64,000 bases of DNA. It comes from an uncultured Christensenella sp. (GTDB lineage: Bacteria > Bacillota > Clostridia > Christensenellales > Borkfalkiaceae). Positions within the stretch are counted from its first letter, which is position 1. Every line of letters begins with the position of its first letter. The notes beneath the pieces are model-generated. The model saw only the letters and a list, made by a program, of their open reading frames with translations. It did no database searches and was not told where the DNA came from. The translations under genes were made by a program, and so were the position numbers. Positions 32,885-41,865 of this stretch are shown here, piece after piece. Location: positions 54,480 through 118,479 of the forward strand of contig CAJUER010000001.1 of assembly GCA_910585705.1 (NCBI GenBank), written 5' to 3'.

Positions 32885-34329
32885 ACCGTTTCTTCCTGTT
32901 TTTGCGTATCTTCGTCCGTTTCGGCGTCTGTTGCGGCGGCTTCGCTTTCGGCAAGCTTCAATGGTACGACGGGTATTGCGGGGCTTCGCGAAAGCGCTTT
33001 TTTGCGAATTGCAAGGAAGGCGTAATAACCGCCGTTCATTGCGTAGAAAATTGCTACATAAGCCGCGTACAGTCCGAGAATGTACAGCATATTCAGTTCG
33101 CACTTCCATATGGTTAAGCCCCACACGGGCACGCTGAAAGGCAGCGGGTTAATCTGTGTGAACGCATAGTTCGGCATAAGCCATTCGCCGTCCTGCAACG
33201 TGTAGCCGTTATATGTAAAGCCCATAGAGGCGGAGGTAACGAGCGCACTCGCAACGGACGCGATTATAATCACCGCAAAATAATATATCAGCGGAATTAT
33301 AACGTCTTTGGGCTTGAATTTATAATGCCCGAGCGCTGTCGGAAGAACGGACAGCGCAAACAGAAGACAGTGCGTAAGGGTGAAGTACAGAATGGAGTAA
33401 CTGCAAAAAATGCCGTAGTTCGACATTTCGTTTTTGCCGAAGTAGAAGAACACCGTCAAGGCGCCCGCCGCATGCACGAAAAATGAAATAGCGTAAAGAA
33501 CTTTCTTTTTCAGTATTACGGAAATGCTTGCAACGTATACCCCGATGTTGCATATAAACAGCGGTATACACGCAAAAACAGTGTGATAAACGTTGTATCC
33601 GTCGCCCATTACGACGGAGTCTTTACTGTGGTACTGTATCAACAGCACAATCGCCGCCGCCGCAAGATATTCGTCCTGCGAGCGGCGCGTTTTGTTTTTA
33701 AGGAAGTAGTATGCGCCCACCGTAAAGCAGACGAGTATAATTACCGCGAGAAGGTGCCACACCGTAAAGTTTTTGAACCGAAGAAAATGCCCGCTCGAAA
33801 AGTTTTCGATGTCGAAAAAGTTTTCGAATATATTCAAAGGTATGCACGCAAGCATAGCGAACGGAAGACGGATAAAACCGCTTAAATTCGTCCTCCAACC
33901 GTCGCGCACGAATAAAAGCGCGCAAATGAGGAGGTACAGAAAGTTCGATATGTAAAACAGCGCAACGTTTGCCCGTTTGGGTATGAATTCGTTTATGTGC
34001 GCGTAAACAAGCTCTGCGGGAGTACTGTCGGGAGTAACGGCGGTAGCGTCGAAAAAGCTTCCGAATGTAAAGCACGAAATTATTATAAAGACGGGCAGAA
34101 CGTACCTTGCAATCGCCGAGCAGCTTTTCTTATCGAAGAACGCCGCCATCGGAATAACGAGAAGCCCTGCCTTTTTTATCCACTGAGAAAGCACGAAAAA
34201 AAAGCCGAACTCGTCCGCGCGGTTGAATATGTAATAATCCGATACCGTGAACGTAAGCAGCAATGCAACGGCGAGTAATGCCGCCGTCGCAGCTTTCAAG
34301 CCTGCGTCCGTAAATTTTTTCAGTTTCAT
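32881..34329 (-). CDS. Large polytopic membrane protein of unknown function
   Basis: About 482 residues from the chosen ATG (AAAGGCG upstream, MKLKKFTDAGLKAATAALLA); the frame extends 20 codons further but without support. Roughly 11-12 hydrophobic spans and a C-terminal acidic tail rich in Ala, Glu, Asp and Thr (last 35 residues). No motif recognised; spans resembling TIGR02206/YwaF-type proteins (THCLLFALSVLPTALGHY) are too weak for a call. It overlaps the ABC-F 3' end by 4 bases tail to tail. Confidence 0.6.
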   Translation of the reverse strand: MKLKKFTDAGLKAATAALLAVALLLTFTVSDYYIFNRADEFGFFFVLSQWIKKAGLLVIPMAAFFDKKSCSAIARYVLPVFIIISCFTFGSFFDATAVTPDSTPAELVYAHINEFIPKRANVALFYISNFLYLLICALLFVRDGWRTNLSGFIRLPFAMLACIPLNIFENFFDIENFSSGHFLRFKNFTVWHLLAVIILVCFTVGAYYFLKNKTRRSQDEYLAAAAIVLLIQYHSKDSVVMGDGYNVYHTVFACIPLFICNIGVYVASISVILKKKVLYAISFFVHAAGALTVFFYFGKNEMSNYGIFCSYSILYFTLTHCLLFALSVLPTALGHYKFKPKDVIIPLIYYFAVIIIASVASALVTSASMGFTYNGYTLQDGEWLMPNYAFTQINPLPFSVPVWGLTIWKCELNMLYILGLYAAYVAIFYAMNGGYYAFLAIRKKALSRSPAIPVVPLKLAESEAAATDAETDEDTQKQEETV

Positions 34330-34610
34330 CGCGCCTTTATTATAGTATAAAACACGGCGCTTTGTCAACGGCTTGAATTTTCTATTCAAAGGAATTAAAG
34401 TAAAGCCTTTCCAAAATCGGTTAATTATCGCGGGTAAACGTTCACTGCTCGGAAAAAAATTGTTATGCTCAAATTAACGTTTTAATGTATTACTTTGTCA
34501 GAAGAATAAGCGGGCGCGTAAAATAATATAGGCGCAAAATTCGGTTAAGTTTATAATCAGTTTATTTTCTTGCGTTATAATAATTAAAAATACGTCAGGA
34601 GGAAACAATT

Positions 34611-35267
34611 ATGCAGGCTTCGGCTCAGGTTATAAACGATACCCGAACTACGGAACGCGAAAAGAGCTTTTACGTTAAAGCGTCATGCATTTTTCTGGTG
34701 ATGATTATAATGTCGGCGATAGGTTGGATAGCGGAAAATACCGTCAAGCTTATATCGTCGGGCAAAATGGATAACAGATTCCACGTTCTGCCTTTCATAT
34801 TTCCTTACGGTCTTGCATTCCTTGCAATGTATGCGGTGCTCGGCAATACTAACGATATAGGCTTTTTCGGCAAAAAGCTGTTTTCAAAGAGAAGCGTGAA
34901 ATCCGTAATTCTTTCGAATATAATGTATGTTTCGATAGTGAGCTTCTTCGTTTTTATCGGCGAGCTGTCCGTCGGCAACCTTTACGAATTTGCGACGGGC
35001 GCAAAGCTTTGGGACTATTCAAGTCAGCCTCTGCATCTTACGCAATATGTAAGTTTATCATCCGCGCTCGGCTACGGAGTAGGGGCGTATATCGTTATGA
35101 AAGCGCTTTCTCCTCTGTGCAACGCACTTATAGAAAAGGGCAATATCAGGGCGGTGATTATCGCCGACTGTACATTGGGCGCCGCCATATTGACGGACAG
35201 CGTTTGTATGATTTTAATAACGCTTATAACAAAAACTCCGCCTGTTTACTGGGCTATTCAATTTTAA
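34611..35267 (+). CDS. Putative ABC transporter permease of the CmpB type (PF06541-like)
   Basis: 218 residues with about six spans. IGWIAENTVKLISSGKM, LPFIFPYGLAFLAMYAVL and WDYSSQPLHLTQYVS match the family annotated as putative ABC-transporter type IV/CmpB in Firmicutes, where evidence for transport is thin. GGAGG precedes the ATG and a TATAAT (34576-34581) lies upstream. Monocistronic, ended by a terminator at 35321. Confidence 0.75.
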   Translation: MQASAQVINDTRTTEREKSFYVKASCIFLVMIIMSAIGWIAENTVKLISSGKMDNRFHVLPFIFPYGLAFLAMYAVLGNTNDIGFFGKKLFSKRSVKSVILSNIMYVSIVSFFVFIGELSVGNLYEFATGAKLWDYSSQPLHLTQYVSLSSALGYGVGAYIVMKALSPLCNALIEKGNIRAVIIADCTLGAAILTDSVCMILITLITKTPPVYWAIQF

Positions 35268-35320
35268 TTTCTCCTAATAAAAAATATGTAATAAACGGTA
35301 ATGCAGGGTTAAAGAGTTCG

Positions 35321-35350
35321 GGCGTGGCGCAAAGCCGCGCCTTTTTTATT
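35321..35350 (+). terminator. Terminator of the CmpB-like gene
   Basis: Stem GGCGTGGC/GCCGCGCC with loop GCAAA, then TTTTTTATTT. Confidence 0.8.
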
Positions 35351-35482
35351 TATCGGATTTTATTTACAATATTTTCCATTGTCTTACTTTCGCATATTTG
35401 CATATATAGTGTATACCGAAAAAAGGATAAATGTTTGACAATGCCTAATTAAGGATGAGATTTGCCCATACAAGATTTAAGA

Positions 35483-35528
35483 GCGAAAGTAAAACCACTC
35501 GGAAAAATCCGGGTGGTTTTACTTTCGC
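35483..35528. repeat. Long near-perfect inverted repeat
   Basis: A 20-bp arm (35483-35502) pairs with 35509-35528 around a 6-base A-rich loop, with one G-T pair. It lies 36 bases after the NYN gene stop (minus). No T-run follows on either strand, so it is not a standard terminator; it may be a processing/stability hairpin or a small transposable-element relic. Confidence 0.7.
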
Positions 35529-35564
35529 ATTTATTTATTGAAATTTTTTTTTCGCGCTGATTTT

Positions 35565-36329
35565 TTAATCTATTATTTTTATCTTGTCCGAGCGGTCGTT
35601 TTTCTCTACCTGAAAAACATACTTCCCGTTTTGTTTGATGCTCTTGAAAAACTGAATGGGGCGGCTGTTTTGAAATCCGTACAGCTTGGGGTTGAAGTCG
35701 TTTTCCTTGCGGCGTATTTCGTTCATAAACGCGGAGAAGTGCATCCATCCGTCGGAATCCGCTCCGTCGTCGATAATCTGCTTCGCGGCGGTTATAAGCG
35801 GTTCTATTTTCTTAATGGGGGCGGAGGCGGTTGTCTTTTTGTTTTCCGTCTGTTTTTTCTTTGCGTTCGATGCGGGTTGCTTTGCGTTTGCCTTTAAAAG
35901 TTCTTCGATGGGAATAAAAATGTCGCACGCTCGCCTGAACGAGAGCGGGGTTTTCTGTTCTCCCGCGCCTATAACTACGAGGTTGTCGTTGCGGAACCGC
36001 ATTGCAAGGTTAGTAAAGTCGCTGTCGCTGGTCGCAAGGCAGAAGCAGTCAACTTTGTCCTTGTAGAGTATGTCCATTGCGTCGATTATCATTTTCGAAT
36101 CGGTCGCGTTCTTTCCGGAAGTAAATGCAATCTGCTGAATCTGCTCTATCGAGTGTTCTAACAGCGCAGGCTTCCAGCCGTTTGCTTTGTGGTTTGTAAA
36201 GTCTCCGTAAAGCCTTCTGTAAGTGACTTTGCCGTATTGGCTCAGTTCGTCGAGAATAATAGAAAAGTAGTCGCTTGAAACGTTGTCGGAATCTATTAAA
36301 AGCGCGATTGTTCTGTCCTTGATTTCCAT
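35565..36329 (-). CDS. NYN-domain protein with OST-HTH/LOTUS-like C-terminus
   Basis: 254 residues. The N-terminal NYN/LabA-like PIN-fold domain (about 1-150) has ALLIDSDNVSSDYF, DSKMIIDAMDIL and CLATSDSDFTNLA, supplying the acidic metal-binding residues of a predicted RNase. A low-complexity Lys/Ala/Thr linker (about 150-175) is followed by an OST-HTH associated domain (about 176-240, PLITAAKQIIDDGADSDGW) likely to bind RNA. The combination is typical of bacterial NYN-OST-HTH proteins; the target RNA is unknown. AAGGAAC precedes the ATG. Confidence 0.85.
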   Translation of the reverse strand: MEIKDRTIALLIDSDNVSSDYFSIILDELSQYGKVTYRRLYGDFTNHKANGWKPALLEHSIEQIQQIAFTSGKNATDSKMIIDAMDILYKDKVDCFCLATSDSDFTNLAMRFRNDNLVVIGAGEQKTPLSFRRACDIFIPIEELLKANAKQPASNAKKKQTENKKTTASAPIKKIEPLITAAKQIIDDGADSDGWMHFSAFMNEIRRKENDFNPKLYGFQNSRPIQFFKSIKQNGKYVFQVEKNDRSDKIKIID

Positions 36330-36409
36330 TTATAGTTCCTTAAATTTTCGTTATACTTCTATATTATCAAAAAACGGCGAATTTATCAAGCGATATGCCT
36401 TCGAACTTT

Positions 36410-37444
36410 TCAGTTAATGCGGTTTGTCGAGTCCCTTGCAATAAGCGTAACGGAAACGGTGATAACTCTCGAAGGACTGTTCGGGTTTTCTATCCTGTTT
36501 ATAAGCGTCCTTAAAGTTTCCGTGCCGAGAAATTCTCTGTCTACCGAAAAGGAGGTTATATAGGGAATATTCGATACCGCTTCCGAAACGTTGTCGAAGC
36601 CGACTATTAAAGCCGACTGCGGAACTGCAACGTTCAGCGCTTTAAGCGCGTTGCATACGCCGCGCGCAACAAAATCGTTACAGCAAATAAAAACGTCGGG
36701 TCTGTATTTGAGTTTAAGTATTTCCGTCTTTAAAGCGTCAAGGCTTCCGTAATTGAAAACCTCGTCGCTACAAAAAATATCTTCGCTGCGGGAATGTGTT
36801 CCGCCTGATGATAAAATTCCCGCAATCATTCCGTTGTACCTTTTCTGGAAGCTTCTGCAATGCCGCCAGTCGCCGACAAAGGTGAACCGCTCGGTACGGT
36901 TTTTCGAATACAGCGCCCTGACTATTCCGCTTATCGACTGTTCGTCGTTCGTGGCTATTATGTCGTAATTTTTGTCGGTTCTTATTTCCGCCGTGCAAAA
37001 ATCGTTAAAGCAGACCGGCTTGCCGAGATTGATAAGTTTATTTATGAAATCTTTGTCAAAGCATTCTATCGCCACAATGCCGTCGGCTTTCAACTCGTTG
37101 ATATAGTCGGAAACTTCTTTGAACGGGGTTTTACTTGCGTTGTAAGTATATTGAAAAAGTTCGTAATTCTTTTCGAAGCAGTTGTTTTCAATACTTTTAA
37201 TAAGCGGCACAAAGTAATTTATATTGTTCAGCGGCTTGCCCGAAACAAGCAAAATGCGGTATCTTTTGTTACCGGTTTCTATATGGTTTACGTTAAGCGA
37301 CTTGTACTTCATTTCCTGCGCTTTCCGCAAAACCCTTTCGCGCGTCTTTTCGGGGACATACTGCCCGTTAAGCGCTTTTGCCACCGTATTTCTTGATAAA
37401 TTAAGTTGTTCCGCAATGTCCTTTATGGTTACCGCTTTCTTCAT
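36410..37444 (-). CDS. LacI-family transcriptional regulator of the fructan locus
   Basis: 344 residues. The N-terminal LacI helix-turn-helix (TIKDIAEQLNLSRNTVAKAL, residues 6-25) and hinge helix precede a periplasmic-binding-protein-like sensor domain (about 60-340). It is divergent from the GH32/importer genes, so a fructose or oligofructoside effector is inferred. Its promoter's -10 box ends 6 bases before the ATG with no ribosome binding site, implying a leaderless mRNA. Several GCACAA-containing palindromes in the shared region are candidate operators for both directions. Confidence 0.93.
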   Translation of the reverse strand: MKKAVTIKDIAEQLNLSRNTVAKALNGQYVPEKTRERVLRKAQEMKYKSLNVNHIETGNKRYRILLVSGKPLNNINYFVPLIKSIENNCFEKNYELFQYTYNASKTPFKEVSDYINELKADGIVAIECFDKDFINKLINLGKPVCFNDFCTAEIRTDKNYDIIATNDEQSISGIVRALYSKNRTERFTFVGDWRHCRSFQKRYNGMIAGILSSGGTHSRSEDIFCSDEVFNYGSLDALKTEILKLKYRPDVFICCNDFVARGVCNALKALNVAVPQSALIVGFDNVSEAVSNIPYITSFSVDREFLGTETLRTLINRIENPNSPSRVITVSVTLIARDSTNRIN

Positions 37445-37450
37445 ACATTA

Positions 37451-37479
37451 ATTATAATGGTGCGCTTCAAAAAAATCAA
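37451..37479 (-). promoter_or_regulatory. Promoter of the lacI-type gene, leaderless arrangement
   Basis: On the minus strand TTGATT (37474-37479), 17-bp spacer, TATAAT (37451-37456), TAATGT, then ATG at 37444. Confidence 0.7.
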
Positions 37480-37511
37480 GTATACAAATGCACAAATTTA
37501 TTAACTAAAAC

Positions 37512-37529
37512 ATTGTGCATTTGCACAAT
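37512..37529. promoter_or_regulatory. LacI-type operator (18-bp perfect palindrome)
   Basis: ATTGTGCA-TT-TGCACAAT, centred between the divergent promoters and ending 14 bases before the -35 box of the fructan operon. A half-site GCACAAA (37490-37496) and a degenerate copy (GCACAAATATTGT at 37582-37594) lie on either side, suggesting cooperative or looping binding. Confidence 0.8.
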
Positions 37530-37543
37530 AATCTTTAAACTTG

Positions 37544-37604
37544 TTGACAATGTATTTAACCATAAGTATTATGTACTAAACGCACAAATATTGTTTCAAT
37601 ATTT
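37544..37604 (+). promoter_or_regulatory. Fructan operon promoter and 5'-leader palindromes
   Basis: TTGACA (37544-37549), 17-bp spacer, TATTAT (37567-37572); start near 37579. Immediately downstream are an operator-like ACAAATATTGT and a perfect 19-bp palindrome AAATATTG-TTT-CAATATTT (37586-37604). Placed at the start of transcription, these could be a second repressor site. AGGGGGG follows before the ATG at 37627. Confidence 0.8.
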
Positions 37605-37626
37605 CATTTCAGGGGGGAACTTAATT

Positions 37627-38844
37627 ATGAAGAAGCTTTTTGCGGCGGTTTCGGCGGCTGTAATGCTGTTCGGCGCGGTATCGGGATTTACCGCTTGCGG
37701 AAAAGAGGAAGATGAGCACGCGCATATTTGGAACGAAGGTGAAATAACTCTCGCGGCAACGTGCACGCAGACGGGCGTTAAAACTTTTTTATGCACCGTT
37801 GAAGGCTGTACGGAAAGCTATGAAGAGTCCGTTGAAAAAATCGCACACGATTTCACTGGCGAATGGATAGGGGACGAGAACGGTCACGCAAGAAAATGCG
37901 TCAACTGCGGAACGGTAAACAGCGAAAGCGAGTCGCACAACTTCGAAGAAGATGCGGAAAGGTATGTGGCGGCAACGTGCAATTCGGATGGTGAAAAGGT
38001 ATACGTCTGCCGCGATTGCGGAGCGGAAAAGACTGAAAAGGTAACGGAACGCCCTGCACACGACTTCACTGGCGAATGGGCAGGGGACGAAAACGGTCAC
38101 GCAAGAAAATGCGTCAACTGCGGAACGATAGACGAAAAAAATACACATAATTTTACATATACGGATATCGGCGCGGACGGACATAAGGAAGTTTGTACGG
38201 ATTGCGGTTACGGTTCGGCTCTTTCGGCGCACGAATTCGGCGAGGGTACGGTTATAACTCAGGCGACTTTTAATAAGAAAGGAGAAGCGGAGTACTCTTG
38301 CGTTTGCGGACATACCAAAACCGAAGCAACCGATTATGCGGCGGCAAACTACGGCGAGCAGTTCACAGTCAGCCCCGATGAAAATCACGCATGGTCCTAC
38401 GGCAAAGCAGACTATGTTTGGAGTCCTGCCGAAAACTTTACTTTTACGGCTGCGACGGACACTACCGACGACGCGTGGAAAATCGGCAACAGCGAAATTA
38501 AGGCGGGCTGGATAAACGCCGACAACAATGTGGCGATAGGCTACAAAATCCCCGAAGGCGTAACCAAAATCAAATTCGACTTGTCCTATACGGGCGGCGG
38601 AGAAGATCCCGGAAGGTTTGATATAAGAATTTGGAGAATGGCGCCGGACGGAACGTTGCAGGGCAACAGTATATTTATAGGTAAAAACCCCGACGGCGGT
38701 AAGGTTGAGAATAGCGGTGAAATAGAAACGAATGCAGGCGAAACGGTTTACCTTATTTTCTTCCACGAGGGCGGTTGGTCGCAGGTCGATAATTTCTACT
38801 ATTCTTTGACGAATATAACTCCCGAAGCTCTACCTGAGGAATAA
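37627..38844 (+). CDS. Surface lipoprotein with duplicated cysteine-pair modules and C-terminal binding domain
   Basis: About 405 residues from the ATG following AGGGGGG (the frame is open 38 codons further upstream, across the promoter). Signal peptide with lipobox FTAC (Cys24). Residues 30-270 hold repeated modules with paired cysteines, including two nearly identical copies of HDFTGEW.GDENGHARKC (near 77 and 147) separated by about 70 residues, and related CxxxGxK-type segments. The C-terminal 120 residues look like a beta-sandwich binding domain. First gene of the fructan operon. Role in fructan capture is inferred from context only. Confidence 0.7.
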   Translation: MKKLFAAVSAAVMLFGAVSGFTACGKEEDEHAHIWNEGEITLAATCTQTGVKTFLCTVEGCTESYEESVEKIAHDFTGEWIGDENGHARKCVNCGTVNSESESHNFEEDAERYVAATCNSDGEKVYVCRDCGAEKTEKVTERPAHDFTGEWAGDENGHARKCVNCGTIDEKNTHNFTYTDIGADGHKEVCTDCGYGSALSAHEFGEGTVITQATFNKKGEAEYSCVCGHTKTEATDYAAANYGEQFTVSPDENHAWSYGKADYVWSPAENFTFTAATDTTDDAWKIGNSEIKAGWINADNNVAIGYKIPEGVTKIKFDLSYTGGGEDPGRFDIRIWRMAPDGTLQGNSIFIGKNPDGGKVENSGEIETNAGETVYLIFFHEGGWSQVDNFYYSLTNITPEALPEE

Positions 38845-38877
38845 TACAACCAATATAAAAATCAAAAAGGATAAAGT

Positions 38878-41850
38878 ATGAAATCGGGAAAATTAAAAAT
38901 CTCGTTTATTGCAATGCTTGCGTCGATTGCGCTTTTTGCGGTCGGCGCAGGCGTTCTGTCGGCAAATAAAAACGCTTTTGCGCAAACTTCCTCTTATGGA
39001 GAAAGTTACCGCAACAGGCTTTCTTATTCCGCGAAATCGGGTTGGAACAACGACCCCAACGGGCTTCTGTACGCAGACGGCGTTTACCATATGTATTACC
39101 AATATACTTGGGATTCGAGAACGAACGCCACTGCAAATTGGTGGGACCATATGAGCTGGGGTCACGCAACCAGTTCCGATTTGGTGCACTGGACGGAACA
39201 GCCCGTTGCAATTCCCTCGTACTGGGACGAAGAAAACGTAGAGCATATGATGTTTTCGGGCAGCGCGATTTACGACGGGAACAATACGAGCGGACTTTTC
39301 GTAACCGAAAACGGCAAAGTCGTCAAGGGACAGGGAATCGTCGCCGTTTTAACCCAACCCGACGAAAAGCAGGGCGGACAGAGGCAGATACTCGCATACA
39401 GTAAAGACGGCGGCACAAGCTTTGAAATTTACGGCGAAGTGCTCGGCGCAAACGCGGAAGGCAGTCTCGGAGACGGCGAATTCCGCGACCCCAAAGTGTT
39501 TTGGAACGATACTCTCGGCAAATGGCTTATGGCTGTCGGCGGAGGTTCGGTGAGAATGTATTCGTCGGATAATCTTAAAGAATGGAATTATCTCGGCGAA
39601 ACGGGCTTCTGGGGCGAATGTCCCGATATTTCCCGCTACGAAACAGACGGCGGGGAGAAGTACGTTTTGATTATTTCCCCCGAAGATAAAAGTAAGAGCC
39701 ACGAATACAACGGTACGAACCGCGTAGACGATTATTATCCTTCTGAATATTATGCCGTCGGCGAGCTTGACGCAAACGGACTTTTCCGCGCAACCCAGCC
39801 TTTAAAGCGGCTGAGCGAAGGGATAGACAGCTATGCGTTTCAATCGTTTAACAACGTGCCCGATAACAAGGTTTACGGAATAAGCTGGTCGGCAAGCTGG
39901 CTTACGGTAGGCTCGTACGAAGGTTTTAGGGAAAGCCACAACGGAGGTATGACCGCCGCTTGCGAGCTTAAACTTGTAAACGACGGAACTGATTACTCGC
40001 TGTTGAGAAAACCCGTAGAACAATATTCGGATCTGCGCAAAGAGGAGACTGTTGTTTCGGGTAAAGCGGAAACAGGCAAAAATCCGCTTAAAGACGTAAA
40101 GGCGACGGAAGCGGACATAGAAGCCGAACTCGATTTTTCCGACGGTGCAACCTGTGCCGAGCTTTGCCTTCGCGTTTCGGCTGCGGAAAAAATCAAGATA
40201 AGCTATGACGCCCCTTCGCAAATTCTTACGCTCGACCGTTCGGAAAGCTCGCTCATTGCGGAAAATACAAATTTTTTCAAGGGCGCTTACAAAAAGCAGG
40301 TTGCGCTTGACAACGGCAAACTCAATTTAAGGATACTTCTCGACAGAGCGTTTATAAGCGTATTTGCAAACGACGGCGAGGCAAGTTTCTTCTCTGCGGT
40401 TTTTCCTTCCGCAGTATCGGACGGAATGTCGCTTTCTTCGGACGGAGTTAAATACTCTTTAAAAATTTATTCGGTTGAAAGTATTTTCGGCGAGACGGGA
40501 AACAGCGAATCGCTTATTCTCTCCGCAACTAAGATTGACGCGACTGTGGGCGCCGAAAGGGCGGTAGTGGCTTCGTCTTACGCCGCGAACTTCGATTTTA
40601 CGGACGTTAAATATGCCGTTGCGGAAGGGAGCGAAAACGTTTCCGTTCGCGTGGCAGACGGAATAGCTTATATAAAAATGCTCAAAAAGGGCAGCGCAAA
40701 AATAAAGGTTTCCTACAAGGGTGCGGAAAAATTTATCGAGGTTTACGTTTACGATAACGGCTTTATAGGCAACGTAAATTTCACTGAAAGCTACCGCGCG
40801 TTCAGTTACATGCGCGATGACGGACTGTTTCTCGGCGCGGGCGGAGTCGACGCTTTCTTGTTCGGCGACGCCGGCGGTACTGATTTCACTTATTCCGCAA
40901 GCTTTACGCCTCAGGCAAACGCTCAGGCAGGCGGACTCGCTTTCGGCTATAACGGCAATCCTTCGGGCTACTGGTTCGTCACGGCAGACGTCAAGGAAAA
41001 CGCAGTAAAGCTCGTATTGTTCTGCGGCGAAAAGCAAGCCGCGCAAACGCTTGCAACCGCACAGTGCGCGCTTTCTTCAAGCGGGACGTACAGCCTGTCG
41101 GTAACCGTTAAGGGCGGCAGGGCGGAAGCGTATTTCAACGGCGTAAAGGTTTTATCTGCCGAGCTTGAAAACTACAAGGGCGGCAGAGTGGGGCTAAACG
41201 TTTTCAACTCCGATATGGTTGTAAACAAGGTGTTCTGCTCGGCGGCGCAAAGCGGCGGAGGAATAGCCTTAGGCGAACAGGAAATAGTTAAAATAATAAA
41301 CGTTACCGACGCAAGCCACAGGCTTGAAGAACAAGATTATTCCGTTGCGGACGGCAAACTCTTTATAAGCGAAACTTACCTTAAAACTTTGGACGCGGAT
41401 AAGGATTATACTTTCAGAGTAGTTACCGCAACGACCGACTTCGACGCGGTTATTCATACAGATTTTACGGCGGTGACTCTTACGCCCGTGCAAGACGAAT
41501 TTTCGAAAGGTGAAAACATCTCATTTGCTCTGAGCGATAACTCGCCCGTGTACAAGGTGGAAATCAACGGCGTGCAGACGGAGTTCACCAGAGACGGAAA
41601 CATAATAACCGTTTCGGGTGAGTCGCTTAAAAATCTTACGGGAGGAACTCACGTTTTAAAGGCGTATACCGCCGACGGAAGACCTGCGGCAAGCTTCAAA
41701 TTAGCGCCGCTTCCCGACTTCGAGGAAGACGAAGTAAAAATTATAAACCGAATGTTCTTCTGGATAGACGTATCGATATTCGCCGCACTCATTTGCGGAT
41801 ATGCGGCGTTTACGGCGGTTAAAAAAACAAAAGCGAAAAAATCCAAGTAA
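38878..41850 (+). CDS. Secreted, membrane-anchored GH32 fructanase (levanase/inulinase-like)
   Basis: 990 residues. Signal peptide (about 1-35, AFAQ cleavage). GH32 five-bladed propeller with WNNDPNGL (nucleophile Asp59), FRDPKVFW (Asp204) and GECPDISRY (acid/base Glu247), then the GH32 C-terminal sandwich (about 390-540). After that come an Ig-like segment (about 555-625), a concanavalin-like domain (about 630-790) and another Ig-like region. A C-terminal span (about 960-980) followed by Lys-rich KKTKAKKSK anchors the enzyme outside the cell. It probably releases fructose or oligofructose from levan or inulin for the adjacent importer. Confidence 0.92.
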   Translation: MKSGKLKISFIAMLASIALFAVGAGVLSANKNAFAQTSSYGESYRNRLSYSAKSGWNNDPNGLLYADGVYHMYYQYTWDSRTNATANWWDHMSWGHATSSDLVHWTEQPVAIPSYWDEENVEHMMFSGSAIYDGNNTSGLFVTENGKVVKGQGIVAVLTQPDEKQGGQRQILAYSKDGGTSFEIYGEVLGANAEGSLGDGEFRDPKVFWNDTLGKWLMAVGGGSVRMYSSDNLKEWNYLGETGFWGECPDISRYETDGGEKYVLIISPEDKSKSHEYNGTNRVDDYYPSEYYAVGELDANGLFRATQPLKRLSEGIDSYAFQSFNNVPDNKVYGISWSASWLTVGSYEGFRESHNGGMTAACELKLVNDGTDYSLLRKPVEQYSDLRKEETVVSGKAETGKNPLKDVKATEADIEAELDFSDGATCAELCLRVSAAEKIKISYDAPSQILTLDRSESSLIAENTNFFKGAYKKQVALDNGKLNLRILLDRAFISVFANDGEASFFSAVFPSAVSDGMSLSSDGVKYSLKIYSVESIFGETGNSESLILSATKIDATVGAERAVVASSYAANFDFTDVKYAVAEGSENVSVRVADGIAYIKMLKKGSAKIKVSYKGAEKFIEVYVYDNGFIGNVNFTESYRAFSYMRDDGLFLGAGGVDAFLFGDAGGTDFTYSASFTPQANAQAGGLAFGYNGNPSGYWFVTADVKENAVKLVLFCGEKQAAQTLATAQCALSSSGTYSLSVTVKGGRAEAYFNGVKVLSAELENYKGGRVGLNVFNSDMVVNKVFCSAAQSGGGIALGEQEIVKIINVTDASHRLEEQDYSVADGKLFISETYLKTLDADKDYTFRVVTATTDFDAVIHTDFTAVTLTPVQDEFSKGENISFALSDNSPVYKVEINGVQTEFTRDGNIITVSGESLKNLTGGTHVLKAYTADGRPAASFKLAPLPDFEEDEVKIINRMFFWIDVSIFAALICGYAAFTAVKKTKAKKSK

Positions 41851-41865
41851 GACAGGGGCGAATTT

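Larger units (their letters stand above)
35268..35564. other. Intergenic region with two hairpins
   Basis: 297 bases holding the terminator at 35321 and a 20-bp-stem hairpin at 35483. The 12-base word TTACTTTCGCAT occurs at 35384 and again in the right arm of the second hairpin. No gene seen. Confidence 0.5.

Noticed and set aside
35449..35748. 99-codon minus-strand ORF overlapping the end of the NYN gene
   Set aside because: Different frame within a clear gene, traverses the long hairpin, no family resemblance.
37789..38766. 325-codon frame antisense to the first fructan lipoprotein
   Set aside because: The sense frame has a lipobox, RBS and promoter; the antisense frame mirrors the duplicated modules.
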